Shown: positions 47,545 through 58,039 of the stretch, piece after piece | How the letters are laid out: every line of letters starts with the position of its first letter | How positions within the stretch are numbered: position 1 is the stretch's first letter | Source of the DNA: Dioscorea cayenensis subsp. rotundata | Taxonomy: Eukaryota; Streptophyta; Magnoliopsida; Dioscoreales; Dioscoreaceae | Length of the DNA: 64,000 nt | Reading direction: 5' to 3' | NCBI RefSeq assembly: GCF_009730915.1 | Contig: NC_052474.1 | Coordinates: forward strand, 8,157,501 to 8,221,500 | Program-made: the position numbers and the translations under genes | The notes under the pieces: model-generated | Told to the model about the DNA's origin: nothing | Seen by the model: the letters and a program-made list of their open reading frames with translations, nothing else | Databases searched by the model: none

Positions 47545-48684
47545 GAGATATAAATGGGCGGGGAATCCCCGTTCCCGTGGAGACCCGCCCCGTGACGGGG
47601 ATTCCCCAAAGTAACCCCCGGGGCAGGGAGCGGGGAAAACCCCTCCCTGCCTCACGGGCGGGCGAGGGCGAGCTCATTCCCACGCCCCGCTCCCCATGGG
47701 GATTCCTCGATTTTTAATAATATATATATATGAGGACCAATCTTCTATGGACGTCCATAGATAAAAAAATCTATGGATGTCCATTATCAATCGTTGGATT
47801 TCGATCCAACAGATAACATTGATAAACAGTAGTTACTACAGTAATATGTACAATAATTACTGTTCGGATCAGTATAATGAACAGTAATACTATTTATCAA
47901 TGTCAACCATTGGATTTTGATCCAACGGCTGATAATTGGACGTCCATAGATTTCTTATCTATGGACGTTCGATGTAAATTCTATATATATATATATATAT
48001 TGAAAATAACTCATATGATTAGTTATTTATTTTTTTAAAATAATTCAATATGAATATAAGATTGTAAGTACCAAATATGTGTGTTTCAAAAAAATATATT
48101 TCTAGTATTTATTAATAATGTTTTAGACTTTTAGACTTTAAGTAATACTAGTATTACTCCCGTGTGATGTACGAATATATATATATATATATGAATTTTT
48201 TTTAAAAAAAATTAATAATTTTTTTTTATTCTCTATAGAAATTAAGGTGAACTTAAGATTAAATAAAATAAGCTATTTATCAACTTCAAAAACATAATAT
48301 TTTTATAAAATTAATTTTATTATATATTATGAGATAAAATAATAAAAATTAGTTTAAAATAATATAATTTAGTGTTATGTTATAAATATTTTAATATTAT
48401 TAAAATAATATTGGTAAAATTTATATGAGAAATTGACAAGTGTCAAATAGGTTTTCTACTTTAATATACATATATATATATATATATATTTGATATATAA
48501 TATTATTAGAATTTTATGTAATAAAAAAATTGGCGGGAGGCGGGGATTCCCCGACCCCGTGGGGATCCCCGCGGGGGAGTGAGTGGGGATAATTTCTCCC
48601 CGCGGGGAATTTGGAGGCTGGGATGCCCCGTGGGAAGCGGGGATGGGGACGGGGATCCCATTCCCCGCCCCACTTACATCCCTA
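47545..48684. mobile_element. TIR element with (C/G)GGGGATTCCCC-rich ends
   Basis: The left end reads AGAGATATAAATGGGCGGGG (47545-47564). The reverse complement of the right end reads AGGGATGTAAGTGGGGCGGG (about 48665-48684). Both are followed by 130-190 bp packed with GGGGATTCCCC/CCCGTGGGGAT palindromic phrases (47560-47710 and 48530-48680). The middle is AT-rich and non-coding. It resembles plant non-autonomous elements with this GC-rich signature. A separate foldback MITE sits inside its left half. Confidence 0.65.
47742..47972. mobile_element. Foldback MITE nested in the G/C-end element
   Basis: The two arms are inverted copies over most of their length. The left has CTATGGACGTCCATAG (47745-47760, itself a perfect 16-bp palindrome), 'gttggatttcgatccaac' and 'attgataaacagtag'. 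The right has the inverted counterparts ending at ATCTATGGACGT (47957-47968). Spacer is about 40 bp around 47865. About 230 bp, no coding capacity. Confidence 0.85.
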
Positions 48685-48719
48685 CTTCCATTACATAATC
48701 ACCAAGCCTTTATCCAAGT

Positions 48720-48908
48720 AGCAGTTTGCTTAGCCTATTGGTATTAGATCCATTAGTTCTCATTTCGGAGAGGTCCTGAGATAAAAGTTTACGTAAGGCA
48801 ATGGCAAAGTATTGTTGAGCTTGTGAGTGCATTTCACATCTGTACTTGTCTCTAATTTAAACCTTAAATGGAGATACTTGTCGCCTAGCATAAAAAAAAA
48901 AAAAATTA
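48720..48908 (+). repeat. SINE-like sequence with A-tail
   Basis: It begins 'gcagtttgcttagcctattg' and contains box B-like 'gagaggtcctgaga' about 40 bp on. It ends with 'cctagcat' and 13 A. Length and tail fit a tRNA-derived SINE, but the internal promoter boxes are weak. Confidence 0.35.
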
Positions 48909-49160
48909 AATTGATCATCTATATAGTGCTTTTTAGCTGTGGAATATTTTGACCATATTCACGGCTTATCGCAACCCTCGGCCTCTATTTTTTTAATTTT
49001 TTAGATTTTCAACCTAAAAGTCCCAGTAATATCAAATTTGGGGCTTTCTCATCCAGGTTAATTTTTGAAATAATTAGTTGAAGAAGAATAATTGTATTTT
49101 CAAATGATACTCTCATCTATTAGATTGAGTCATTATTAAAATTGATTATATGTCTATTTT
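48909..49160. other. Intergenic spacer
   Basis: Nothing recognisable; AT-rich. Confidence 0.5.
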
Positions 49161-49164
49161 TTTT

Positions 49165-50566
49165 GGTCTTTTACAACTTTGGTCTTTTACAACTTGGTCA
49201 TTTCTAAGATTAGAAAGAGGTTGGCTTCGTGGAAAGTCAGACAAGTTTCTCTGGGGGGTAGACTCACGTTGATTAACGCAGTGCTTACTGCTATACCTAT
49301 GTACTGGATGTCCCTGTATCGTCTACCTTGTTGGGTTATCAAGGAAATAAACCGGATTAGACGTGACTTTCTATGGTCTGGGACGGATCTGAATCATCCG
49401 CGATGCAGACTCATAAACTGGAATAATATCTGTCGTGACCGCGACCAAGGGGGTTGGGGCATTTTGGACTTACAGAATTTCAATCAGGCGTTAGTGGGGA
49501 AATGGTGGTGGAGATTTATGTCGGACCGTTCATGGTGTGGTGCTGAGGTAATTAAGTTCAACTATGGTATGGACCGTTGGAATATGTTCCCAAAGGCGAT
49601 CGGGAGAATTTCCTTCTTACGGAAAGGGGTGTTAAAACCTGTCTTCCTGCTTTTTTTCGAAGTTGCATTGGACATGAGCGTTAACTCGGGAGGAGACGCT
49701 ATTTTGGAAAGATAATTTGGTTAAGTGGTAGAGCACCAATGTATATTTGGAAGTAGGAATTTGGTAGATCTAGGGAACCGAACGGAACTGTTTCTGATCT
49801 GTTCTTTCTGTTGTCTCGGTCCCCTTTCATGGAGGAGGTAGAAGTGAAGACTTTTATGGATCAAAGGCAAATGCAGGAGGAGGTGATTAAAGACTCTAAA
49901 AGGTGGCGTCTTACTAGGAATGGGGTGTGCACAGTGAAATCATTTTACTCATTCCTGAATGATGGTGGACTTCGGTGCCCGTTGGCGAAAGTTTTCTGGA
50001 AAAGTCATTGCCCGAAGAAAATAAACATTTTTAATTGGCTTGTTTGGAAGAACATGATTCTAACCTTGGAGAACTTAGAGATCAGAAGATGTAACCGTCT
50101 ACCGACGGCGACCTGTGTCTTGTGCAATACGGCGACGGAGACGGTGGATCATCTCTTCTTGCATTGCCTGTTGGCAAAGCAGATGTGGAGATACTTCAAT
50201 AGCTTGCTCGGTCTCCCGGATCTGCCAGATTGCCTTCATTTGGTTTGGGGGACTTGGAGATTATCTATCAGACCAACCTGTAGAGAGTTAGGGGTTCTAG
50301 TGGTGAAAGCGATTGTGTGGAATCTTTGGCTTGCTAGAAATGACTGCATGTTTAATGATATTATGATGTTTGCTCATGCTCTAATTGTGAAGATTGATCG
50401 CATATTATTATCCTGGCTTTCTGCAGTTAGTGACAGATCGAGAGCAAAGATGGAGGAGCATGCTACTACCATCAGGCGCAGTTTGGAGTTCTTGAGCTCG
50501 ACGGGGGAGGAGCAGATTGTAGCATCCATTACGGATGCGAGGGGTTATCTTCGACATCTTGAATAG
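49165..50566 (+). pseudogene. 5'-truncated LINE (L1-type) 3' end
   Basis: The C-terminal part of a plant LINE polyprotein. The region after the reverse transcriptase core is at 49190-49530 (RKRLASWKVRQVSLGGRLTL, then SLYRLPCWVIKEINRIRRDF). After a frame break near 49710-49810 comes the zf-RVT zinc-binding domain (49970-50220; VFWKSHCPKKINIFNWLVW, then CVLCNTATETVDHLFLHC). The stop is at 50564-50566. The catalytic domains are missing, as usual for truncated LINEs. There is no clear poly-A tail after the stop. The 5' edge is preceded by a 16-bp tandem repeat 'ggtcttttacaactt(t)' at 49163-49193. Confidence 0.85.
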
Positions 50567-51510
50567 TCGATCGTGTATTTAGGGAAGGTTGAGGCGGTTG
50601 TTTGCCTCGTTTTGTGCTTTTGTGGGTTAGTATCCGTTTGTTCAAACTTCGTGGTTGGGATTTGTATGACGTTTCTATTTAATTTAAAGTAGGGTTTATT
50701 TTCACGCTTTTATCCATAGATATACTATATCATATAGCCTTAATTTTCTGTTTCTAATGCTAAAAAGTGATTTTGCAAAATAGAAGAATTGTGAAATCTT
50801 TACCGATCACAAGATGTGAGCCCAAAGTGACCATGGCATTTGTTGTTCTTGGAATGCCGCCTCTTTTTATATATTTTTTTACTTGTTATTTTAGTTGAGA
50901 AGTTTTTTATTGTTTATGGTCATTTTTCTATTTTGTTACTTTATGTTCCGGTTTGCTTTTTTATTTCAACATGTTGTGATTTATCCCTTTTTATTAGAAA
51001 TAAAAAAACCTTTACTACATGTCTGTTACGGAACAGGTTTTAACTGTGAAAATTACATCAATAAATTAACATTATTATGCAAGTATTCAACCACATCATG
51101 TAACATATCTGACTCTAACATTATATTTGTTTTCTATAAGCTTTTAAAACTAAATTTTCATTTAAAAGTTAAAAACCCCAGCTAAACACTCCCCATATTT
51201 AACTGAATTTTCCCAAAACTAGGATTAGCGTAAGCACTAACTAATCTCTTCTCAAAATCATTAACATCGCCATCTCTTAACATACGTTAAACAACCATCC
51301 ATTATTTCATCATTTAATTAGAATTCATCTCTTGATTCTCTTCTTCAAATAACACCACTCATAGCTGATGTGGCAAACAATGATTTGGCCTTCAGAAGGC
51401 CCTGGGAAACCTCATCCAATTCTGATAATGAAGAAGCCATCAAACTCTGCCAAGTGTGCAAGATAGATATCTCCTCTCTCCACAACCATAACCTTAAACA
51501 ACCAATGAGA
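50567..51510. other. Intergenic, LINE tail and distal psbO upstream region
   Basis: No gene is seen. 50567-50700 is likely LINE 3' UTR. The rest is AT-rich DNA of unknown role. Confidence 0.5.
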
Positions 51511-51648
51511 TAGAAGATACCTCATCCTTCCCTTATCCATTCCTCTTATCCACCTCTCAGCTACACTAAACACTAGAGATTGAAACAAACACAAGACACA
51601 AAGAGTGTCTCTTGTGTGCGTGAGAGAGAGAAACATAGAGGTGCAACA
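51511..51648 (+). promoter_or_regulatory. psbO proximal promoter and 5' leader
   Basis: A CCAAT box lies at about 51512-51516, and two inverted I-box cores, CTTATCC (GGATAAG on the other strand), at about 51532 and 51544. I-boxes occur in light-regulated plant promoters. No clear TATA box is seen between them and the start codon, a trait known for several nuclear photosystem genes. The leader has GAGAGAGA just before the ATG. Confidence 0.55.
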
Positions 51649-52730
51649 ATGGCAGCATCTCTTCAAGCAGCTGCAACTCTAATGCAACCTTGCAAGCTTA
51701 ATGCTAACAAGCAACCACAATTGAGATCCTTCCCCAGCCTCTCCAAATCCTTTGGCTTTGAACCAGCTACATCAAGACTCACTTGTTCTCTCAATTCTGA
51801 TCTCAAAGACATCGCCAAGAAGTGCTCTGATGCCACCAAGCTCGCCGGTTTTGCTCTCGCCACCTCTGCTCTTATCGTCTCTGTAAGCTATCTAAATTTA
51901 CTATAAATATATATGCCTCGCATATATATAACTATATATAAGTTTGGGTCTCTCATTTTATCAAAATTGTAAAGGGAGCAAATGCGGAGGGTGTGCCGAA
52001 GAGGCTAACCTATGATGAGATCCAAAGCAAGACTTACATGGAGGTGAAGGGGACCGGAACGGCGAACCAATGCCCGATAATAGACGGTGGAGTTGACTCT
52101 TTTGCCTTCAAACCCGGTAAGTATTACATGAAGAAGCTTTGCCTAGAGCCGACATCGTTCACCGTGAAGGCGGAAGCTGTAAGCAAGAATGCTCCTCCGG
52201 AGTTTCAGAAGACAAAGCTCATGACCAGGCTCACATACACACTGGATGAAATTGAAGGCCCCTTTGAGGTAGGTGCTGATGGTAGTTTGAAGTTTGAGGA
52301 GAAAGACGGCATTGACTATGCGGCCGTCACCGTTCAGCTCCCCGGAGGAGAACGTGTGCCTTTCCTCTTCACCATCAAACAACTTGTGGCCACCGGAAAG
52401 GCAGAGAGCTTTGGTGGGGAGTTCTTGGTGCCTAGTTACCGGGGATCATCTTTCTTGGACCCTAAGGGTAGGGGAGGAAGCCAAGGTTATGATAATGCAG
52501 TGGCATTGCCGGCCGGAGGAAGAGGAGATGAAGAGGAGCTCGTTAAGGAGAATATTAAGGACACATCTTCATTGTCAGGGAAGATCACTTTGAGTGTGAC
52601 AAAAAGCAAGCCGGAGAGCGGTGAAGTGATCGGAGTGTTCGAGAGTGTTCAACCTTCGGATACTGATCTTGGATCCAAGGCTCCTAAGGATGTCAAGATT
52701 GAGGGTATTTGGTATGCTCAGCTTGAGTAG
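51649..52730 (+). CDS. psbO: Photosystem II oxygen-evolving enhancer protein 1 (PsbO, 33 kDa)
   Basis: Two exons, 51649-51882 and 51975-52730, encode 329 residues, close to the usual 330. PsbO is the lumenal extrinsic subunit that stabilises the manganese-calcium cluster of photosystem II. The N-terminus [15 protein letters not shown] is a stromal transit peptide. A second, thylakoid-transfer hydrophobic stretch, [17 protein letters not shown], spans the exon junction. Cleavage after the ANA site would leave the mature start [20 protein letters not shown]. Family landmarks follow: TGTANQCP and the matching CLEPTSF (the conserved disulfide pair), [32 protein letters not shown], and the C-terminus [11 protein letters not shown]. 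The single 92-bp intron interrupts the lumen-targeting segment. The frame is intact and the gene should be functional. Confidence 0.98.
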
Positions 52731-53186
52731 ATTGTTTACTATGTGTAGTTTGTTGGATGATGAAGTTGATGAATATTGATCTTATCTTATGATTATGTTA
52801 TTTTTCTGTTTTCCATCTTTTTTTTTTTATATTTTTCTTGTCTATATGTTGTAATAATTTTGCCTCATCAATGTGATCATGTGTCTCATAGAATTCGAAT
52901 CGGTTTTAAGGTGTATAAAAGCCAAGTACCTCTTCCATGAGGTTAGGGAAATGTCGGTATTTTTATCGTGTCGAAGATATACTCAACTCTGCCTAAATAC
53001 CATTTCTCTGCTTCATATGCAGGTTAGATTTCTTTGCGAATCTAAGTACATGGAAATATTATTAAATCAGAAATATTGATGTTATTAACATTGGCATAAT
53101 TCATAAACCAAACTAATTATAACTTCGATAATTCTTTTTCGAGGAGAACACGATATGAAATCTCTTACACACCAAGTTATTGATCA
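52731..53186. other. Intergenic between psbO and the MATE gene (tail to tail)
   Basis: psbO 3' UTR (with TGTAATAATTTT near 52850) and the 3' UTR of the minus-strand MATE gene; nothing else is recognisable. Confidence 0.6.
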
Positions 53187-56100
53187 CTACATTGCATTAA
53201 TATCTGTTAATTTCTCGTCAAAAATCCTTTTCTTTGCATTCTTTGCCTGCAATATTAATAATCATAAATGTTAGAGTTTCTTTAAAGAGTTTGATACTTT
53301 TTAATTGGTAGATTAAATCTTGAAAATTGCAGTATTAAAAAGATATGACCTGTTTTTCCCAATTTGTGAAGAAAGTGATTAGCAAAAGAGAGATTGATTG
53401 TATTGTTGCCCCACTCCAAATGCCAATCCAAATGCCTTTTCCTCTCATATGCACTATGAAGCCTAAAACTATAGCAAGTGGAGTTCCAATCAGATACAGA
53501 GCCACAAGGTTTGCATATGCACCAATGTTTTGCCACCCACATCCTCTAGCAATTCCTATCAAACAAATAATAATATCAACACTATCAAATATGTTACATT
53601 ACTACTTTAGTATTTCAATGAAAGATAGAAGAGATAATGTTCGTCTTATATATCTTAAAACATAATTAATTTATCATACCTGAGATAATTCCTTGTAAAC
53701 AGTCCATTATAACTGCAAGGCAAATGAAAGGAGCTAACCGACTGACATGATCGACAACTTCCTTAATATTACTGAAAACACAAGCCCAAATATGACGAGC
53801 GGCAAATAGAATACCGCTCACAATAGTAACCTCCACAAGCGCGAGGCACAAGACTACATAAGCAACAAAACGAGCTTTCTGTGGATTTCCGGCTCCTAAT
53901 TCATTTGATATTCTTGTACTATAGATGAAAATAAAGATTAATATATAAGTCTGGAGTTCTCATCTTATAAGAAGATTATAATGTGATTGATGAATGGACT
54001 AGTTAAAATTTGGAAACTTACCTTGCAGCAGCACCAAATCCATATGGAAAGCAGAACATAACTTGGACAATAGTTAGACTGTTAGGAATGGGTACAAATG
54101 TTAATTTCATCACCAAAGTGAATTAACAAATAAACATCATCCTCACCATATAGAAAGTACTGATGTTTCAAGCTTTGCATTTGGCAAGAACCCTGACATC
54201 AGAACGAGCAACTCACAGGACCACCATTGAAGACTGGACATCATTTGTGAAACAATTCAGTAAAATACAATCATTAAGCATAGAAACAAACTATTTACAT
54301 GTACCAAAGCATTGCAACAGAAGGAAGAGATAGTTTCATGAACTCATTCACTCCTTTTATAGCCTCGACTGAAATCGGTGCCCGTGTTCTTTCACAAGAC
54401 TTTGCGAGCTTGACATACAATACAAGAACTAAAACATAAGTCCAATTCGATATGTTTATCGATAATGCAGCCCCGGCATTCCCAAATCCAAACTTGAACA
54501 CAAACAACCAACAAAGAGGAAGGTGAAGGCATAATGTGGCAACAGAGCTTAGGAGCATTGGAAGGATTAAACTTTGAGACTGAAGGAACTTCATTAATGG
54601 CTGACTGATAGAATAAGAAAAGATCGAAGGGATCAACAACTTGACATACTTCCCAGCCTCATGAGAAATCAATGGATCTTGGCCAATTACAGAGAGGATT
54701 TTATCTATGAACAGCCATAAAAAGCTAAGGGGAATGCAAACTAAGGTAAGGGAAACCATTGCACTGTATGTATTGGTTGCTAGTTTTTTATATTGCTCTG
54801 CACCGTAAGCTTGCCCACACAGGGTGTCCAATGCACTTGCCATCCCCACCTGCAAATTAAATTTAATGGTATCACATTGATTAATTAAATAAACAAAATT
54901 TATGAACATAATTATTGGTGCAATTCAAATATTGCGCATCTGCAGTCTAATATATATATATATGGAGAAAGGTAGACAAAGATTCGAACACTTGAATTGG
55001 AGGAAAGAAAATACTAGACTATACTTTAGTTTTTTTAATTGCACTATGTTACAAAGATGGTTATTCAAGATGTAATATCATTATAATTTTAATTTAAAAT
55101 TTCTTTATCCTTTGATTGCTATTTTACTTTATTATGATTTAATGGGAATATTTTTATATGTTAATTTAGTATCTAAACTGAAATAACATTTTTGTTGAGT
55201 GTCTAAATTAGAGAAAAAGAAAGGGCAAGGAAAGTTTTAGTTTCTAAACTAAAATAAATATATGGTTAATTAACCTAAATTAAAATTTCACTTAATTAAT
55301 TATATTAAAAAGAATAAATATAGCTCAAAATAAATAATTTTTTTAATTTTAAAATAAAAAAATGATTACTTGAATTATATTTTTACATATATGTATGTTC
55401 ATTTGATAGTACTTAGGGCTGTTCAAAAAAATCGGTTAAACAGTAAATCGGACCGGACCATTGTTTTTTAACCACCGGTCCGGTTCCAACCGGTTTCATC
55501 ATTAACCCGGTCGAGTCCGGTTTTGGAACCGGTTCTGGACCCGGTCCAGTCTGGTTCAGTTTTCGAACGCATGGTCCAAACCGAGACCGGGATCTAGTTT
55601 GCACTGTTTAGTTATTTTTTTATCTTAAACTCTCTATATATATATATATATATATATATGTAAATTTTTCTATCATTGATGAAGTGCGATTGTTTGTTTT
55701 TAACTCTATATATTCGATGGCTACTCTATTAATTTAATTTTTAATTCATAAAAAAATCGGGATCGAGCCGGACGGATCAAACTGAGTCCAAAAGCGGTCT
55801 AAACCGAGCCGGACGAATCGGGACCCGGTCCAAAAGCGGTTTTGGACCGGTCCCGAGTTTATTTGTTTTGGTCCGGTCGGTCCCCAATAATAAAGAAACC
55901 GTTTAATCGGTCCGGTCCAGGTTTTGGACCGTGCACAACCCTAATAGTACTTGTTAAAAAAACCCATAATAATGACTCTAAATTTAATTGAAAAAAATTC
56001 AAAATACCTCAATATATTTTTATGCTATATATATTAGGAATTTTACGCGATAACAATGAATAAAAAGAATAATCTATGTAAAATAATATTGATTAGAGAA

Positions 56101-56347
56101 GGTGGCTGACAAGAACACTAAAACCAGTGACGGCGGCGACGGAGGTGGCGATGGTGGTGGCGGAGAGAGGGATTTCACCAAGATGGCCAACCATGACCAC
56201 TGATATGAACTGCAAGAGAATTTGGGACATGCTCACAAGCATCATAGGCCCTGCCACCTTTGCCATCCTACCACTCTCCTTCATGAACTCACTACTTCTC
56301 CATCTTGTCCTTTGTCCTTCCTCCCTCACAACCACCTCATCTTCCAT
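53187..56347 (-). CDS. MATE efflux transporter (DETOXIFICATION family), seven exons
   Basis: Minus-strand exons 56347-56111, 54849-54305, 54233-54147, 54078-54022, 53918-53680, 53555-53350 and 53246-53187 keep frame throughout and give 476 residues with a stop at 53187. MATE proteins export organic cations, flavonoids and other metabolites by proton antiport at the plasma membrane or vacuole. Substrate cannot be read from sequence. Signature pieces are [33 protein letters not shown] (TM1, in two parts), [20 protein letters not shown] (start of exon 2, the family hallmark), [18 protein letters not shown] (exon 3), [15 protein letters not shown] (exon 5) and [15 protein letters not shown] (exon 6). 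Twelve hydrophobic segments are expected. The last exon is short and basic. Intron 1 carries a hAT-like element. Exon 6 is 206 bp, the sum of two exons in the neighbouring copies. Confidence 0.95.
55415..55943. mobile_element. hAT-like MITE in MATE intron 1
   Basis: Ends AGGGCTGTTCA (55415) and TGCACAACCCT (to 55942) form a short imperfect TIR. They are flanked by identical ATAGTACTT copies (55406-55414 and 55944-55952). Subterminal parts are rich in CCGGTCC/GGACCGG. No transposase. The TIR-target boundary is uncertain by 1-2 bases. Confidence 0.8.
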
Positions 56348-58039
56348 TCTTGCCTCTCTCTTTCTAACTATTCAAGTTGGCTAGTGCTATATGTTGTGCT
56401 TATATTGCTCTATTTTAATTTATTTTTAATGCTTGCATGTTTGCAATATTGATACTCTTGTTTGGAAAACCACTAGCTAGCCTAATGTAAAGTCATTATT
56501 TATTTTTATTTAAAAAACTATTAAATAGCTTGGTGGAAATTCATCTTAAAATATGAGTGAGTGGTGCAAAATCAAATCTCTTGTGCCATGATACTATATA
56601 ATATTATATAAAATACTATGAAAATATTGCATTGGTAATGCTCACTGAGTCTTCTATAGGAGTTGTATTTTCACCCTAAATTATAAATTAGAGAAATCTA
56701 TTATTGTGAGATTGTGATTCTGATATATCATTTTGGGCTCACGTAATAAGCTCTAATTATCCCATATATTAGTCCATTTTGTATGGTAAGTTCTTAGAGA
56801 ATCGGTAAGCCATTTATAATTGGTGCACTATTAAATTTATTTGTTGATTTAACATTCTTTATAAAGCGACTCTGGCCACCATTTGTCGGGAAAAAAATCC
56901 CTCTTATTTGGAGATGCAAAAGCAAGTCAAAGAAAGAAAAATTAAAATTAAAATTGTTAGTGGACGGTGTGCAATGGCAACCATTGAGATCGAGTATAAT
57001 TGTTTTTACATAATAATGAATAAACTACATGAAAATTCTCACTTAGCGCACAGAGCTAGTGACGTCATACAGGCAATGTATATATTTTTAATAATTTGTT
57101 ATTTATTTATTTATTTATTTATTTAGAAATAGGGACAAGTCTTTCACACATCTGAAAGTTTATTTACATTTAATTCCACGGGTAAAGTAGCTAAGTACTA
57201 GCGGGGTTTAAAATTATATTTAATATATATGATATATATTAATTATATATAAGATAAATCTTAAATCCCATTTAAATTTTTTAATAACTTAATAGTTTAT
57301 CAAATTTTTTGCATGCATATTTCTTTAATGATACGTAATTTTTAAAAACTAATTAGTTAGGTACTAATTGTAGGTTTTGCACTGTTATATACACAATTCA
57401 TTACATAATATATATATATATAAGGATTTATATATTTATGTGGCCATTAATAATAAGTAAATCAAATCACTAATATTCCATTTTTTTAATAAAAGTTATA
57501 ATTTAAAACTGAGTCAAAACCCATTAAAAAAAATTAAATCATAAATATATGTATAATCTTGGTAAATAGTCCCCAGTAGGACTCCACCTTTTTTATTGCC
57601 ATTGCCTTTTATTTATTTTTTTTTATATATTTTTTAAAAATAACAAGTGTCTATTTTTATGACATTTAAATGTAGATTGTGACATCACTAGTGAGCATGC
57701 CACATGTAAAACTTATTTTTAGTACCGTTTTGGTTTTTTTATTTTTTATTTTTTAGTTTTGACCTTTGTCTTTCTAATTATTTTTAAAATTTTTTTAACT
57801 CTTTAAATATATAGTGGTTTATTTATTATTTATTTTTTAAAAAAATCATCCGTAAACAGTCACGTGTCAGTTTACTCGCCGGCGGGTTCGCCGGAAGATG
57901 ACTGGCGGAGGTGCTTGTTCTGTCCAACCCCGTTTTGACAGTTTGAGTAACTTTTATGCAAATAACCCCTTGTTTTCTTTACCTTGTTCAATGCAATAAA
58001 TAAGAAGATTTACAGGGGGCTGCATGTAATGAATCTCAT
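56348..58039. other. Intergenic between divergent MATE copies
   Basis: No gene. AT-rich. A G/C island at 57860-57910 has ACGTGTC (57861-57867) and a hairpin-capable CCGGCG...CGCCGG (57879-57894). (TTTA)n lies at about 57102-57124. Confidence 0.55.

Noticed and set aside
52143-52593. Open frames antisense and off-frame to psbO
   Set aside because: Shadow frames of a strongly coding exon.
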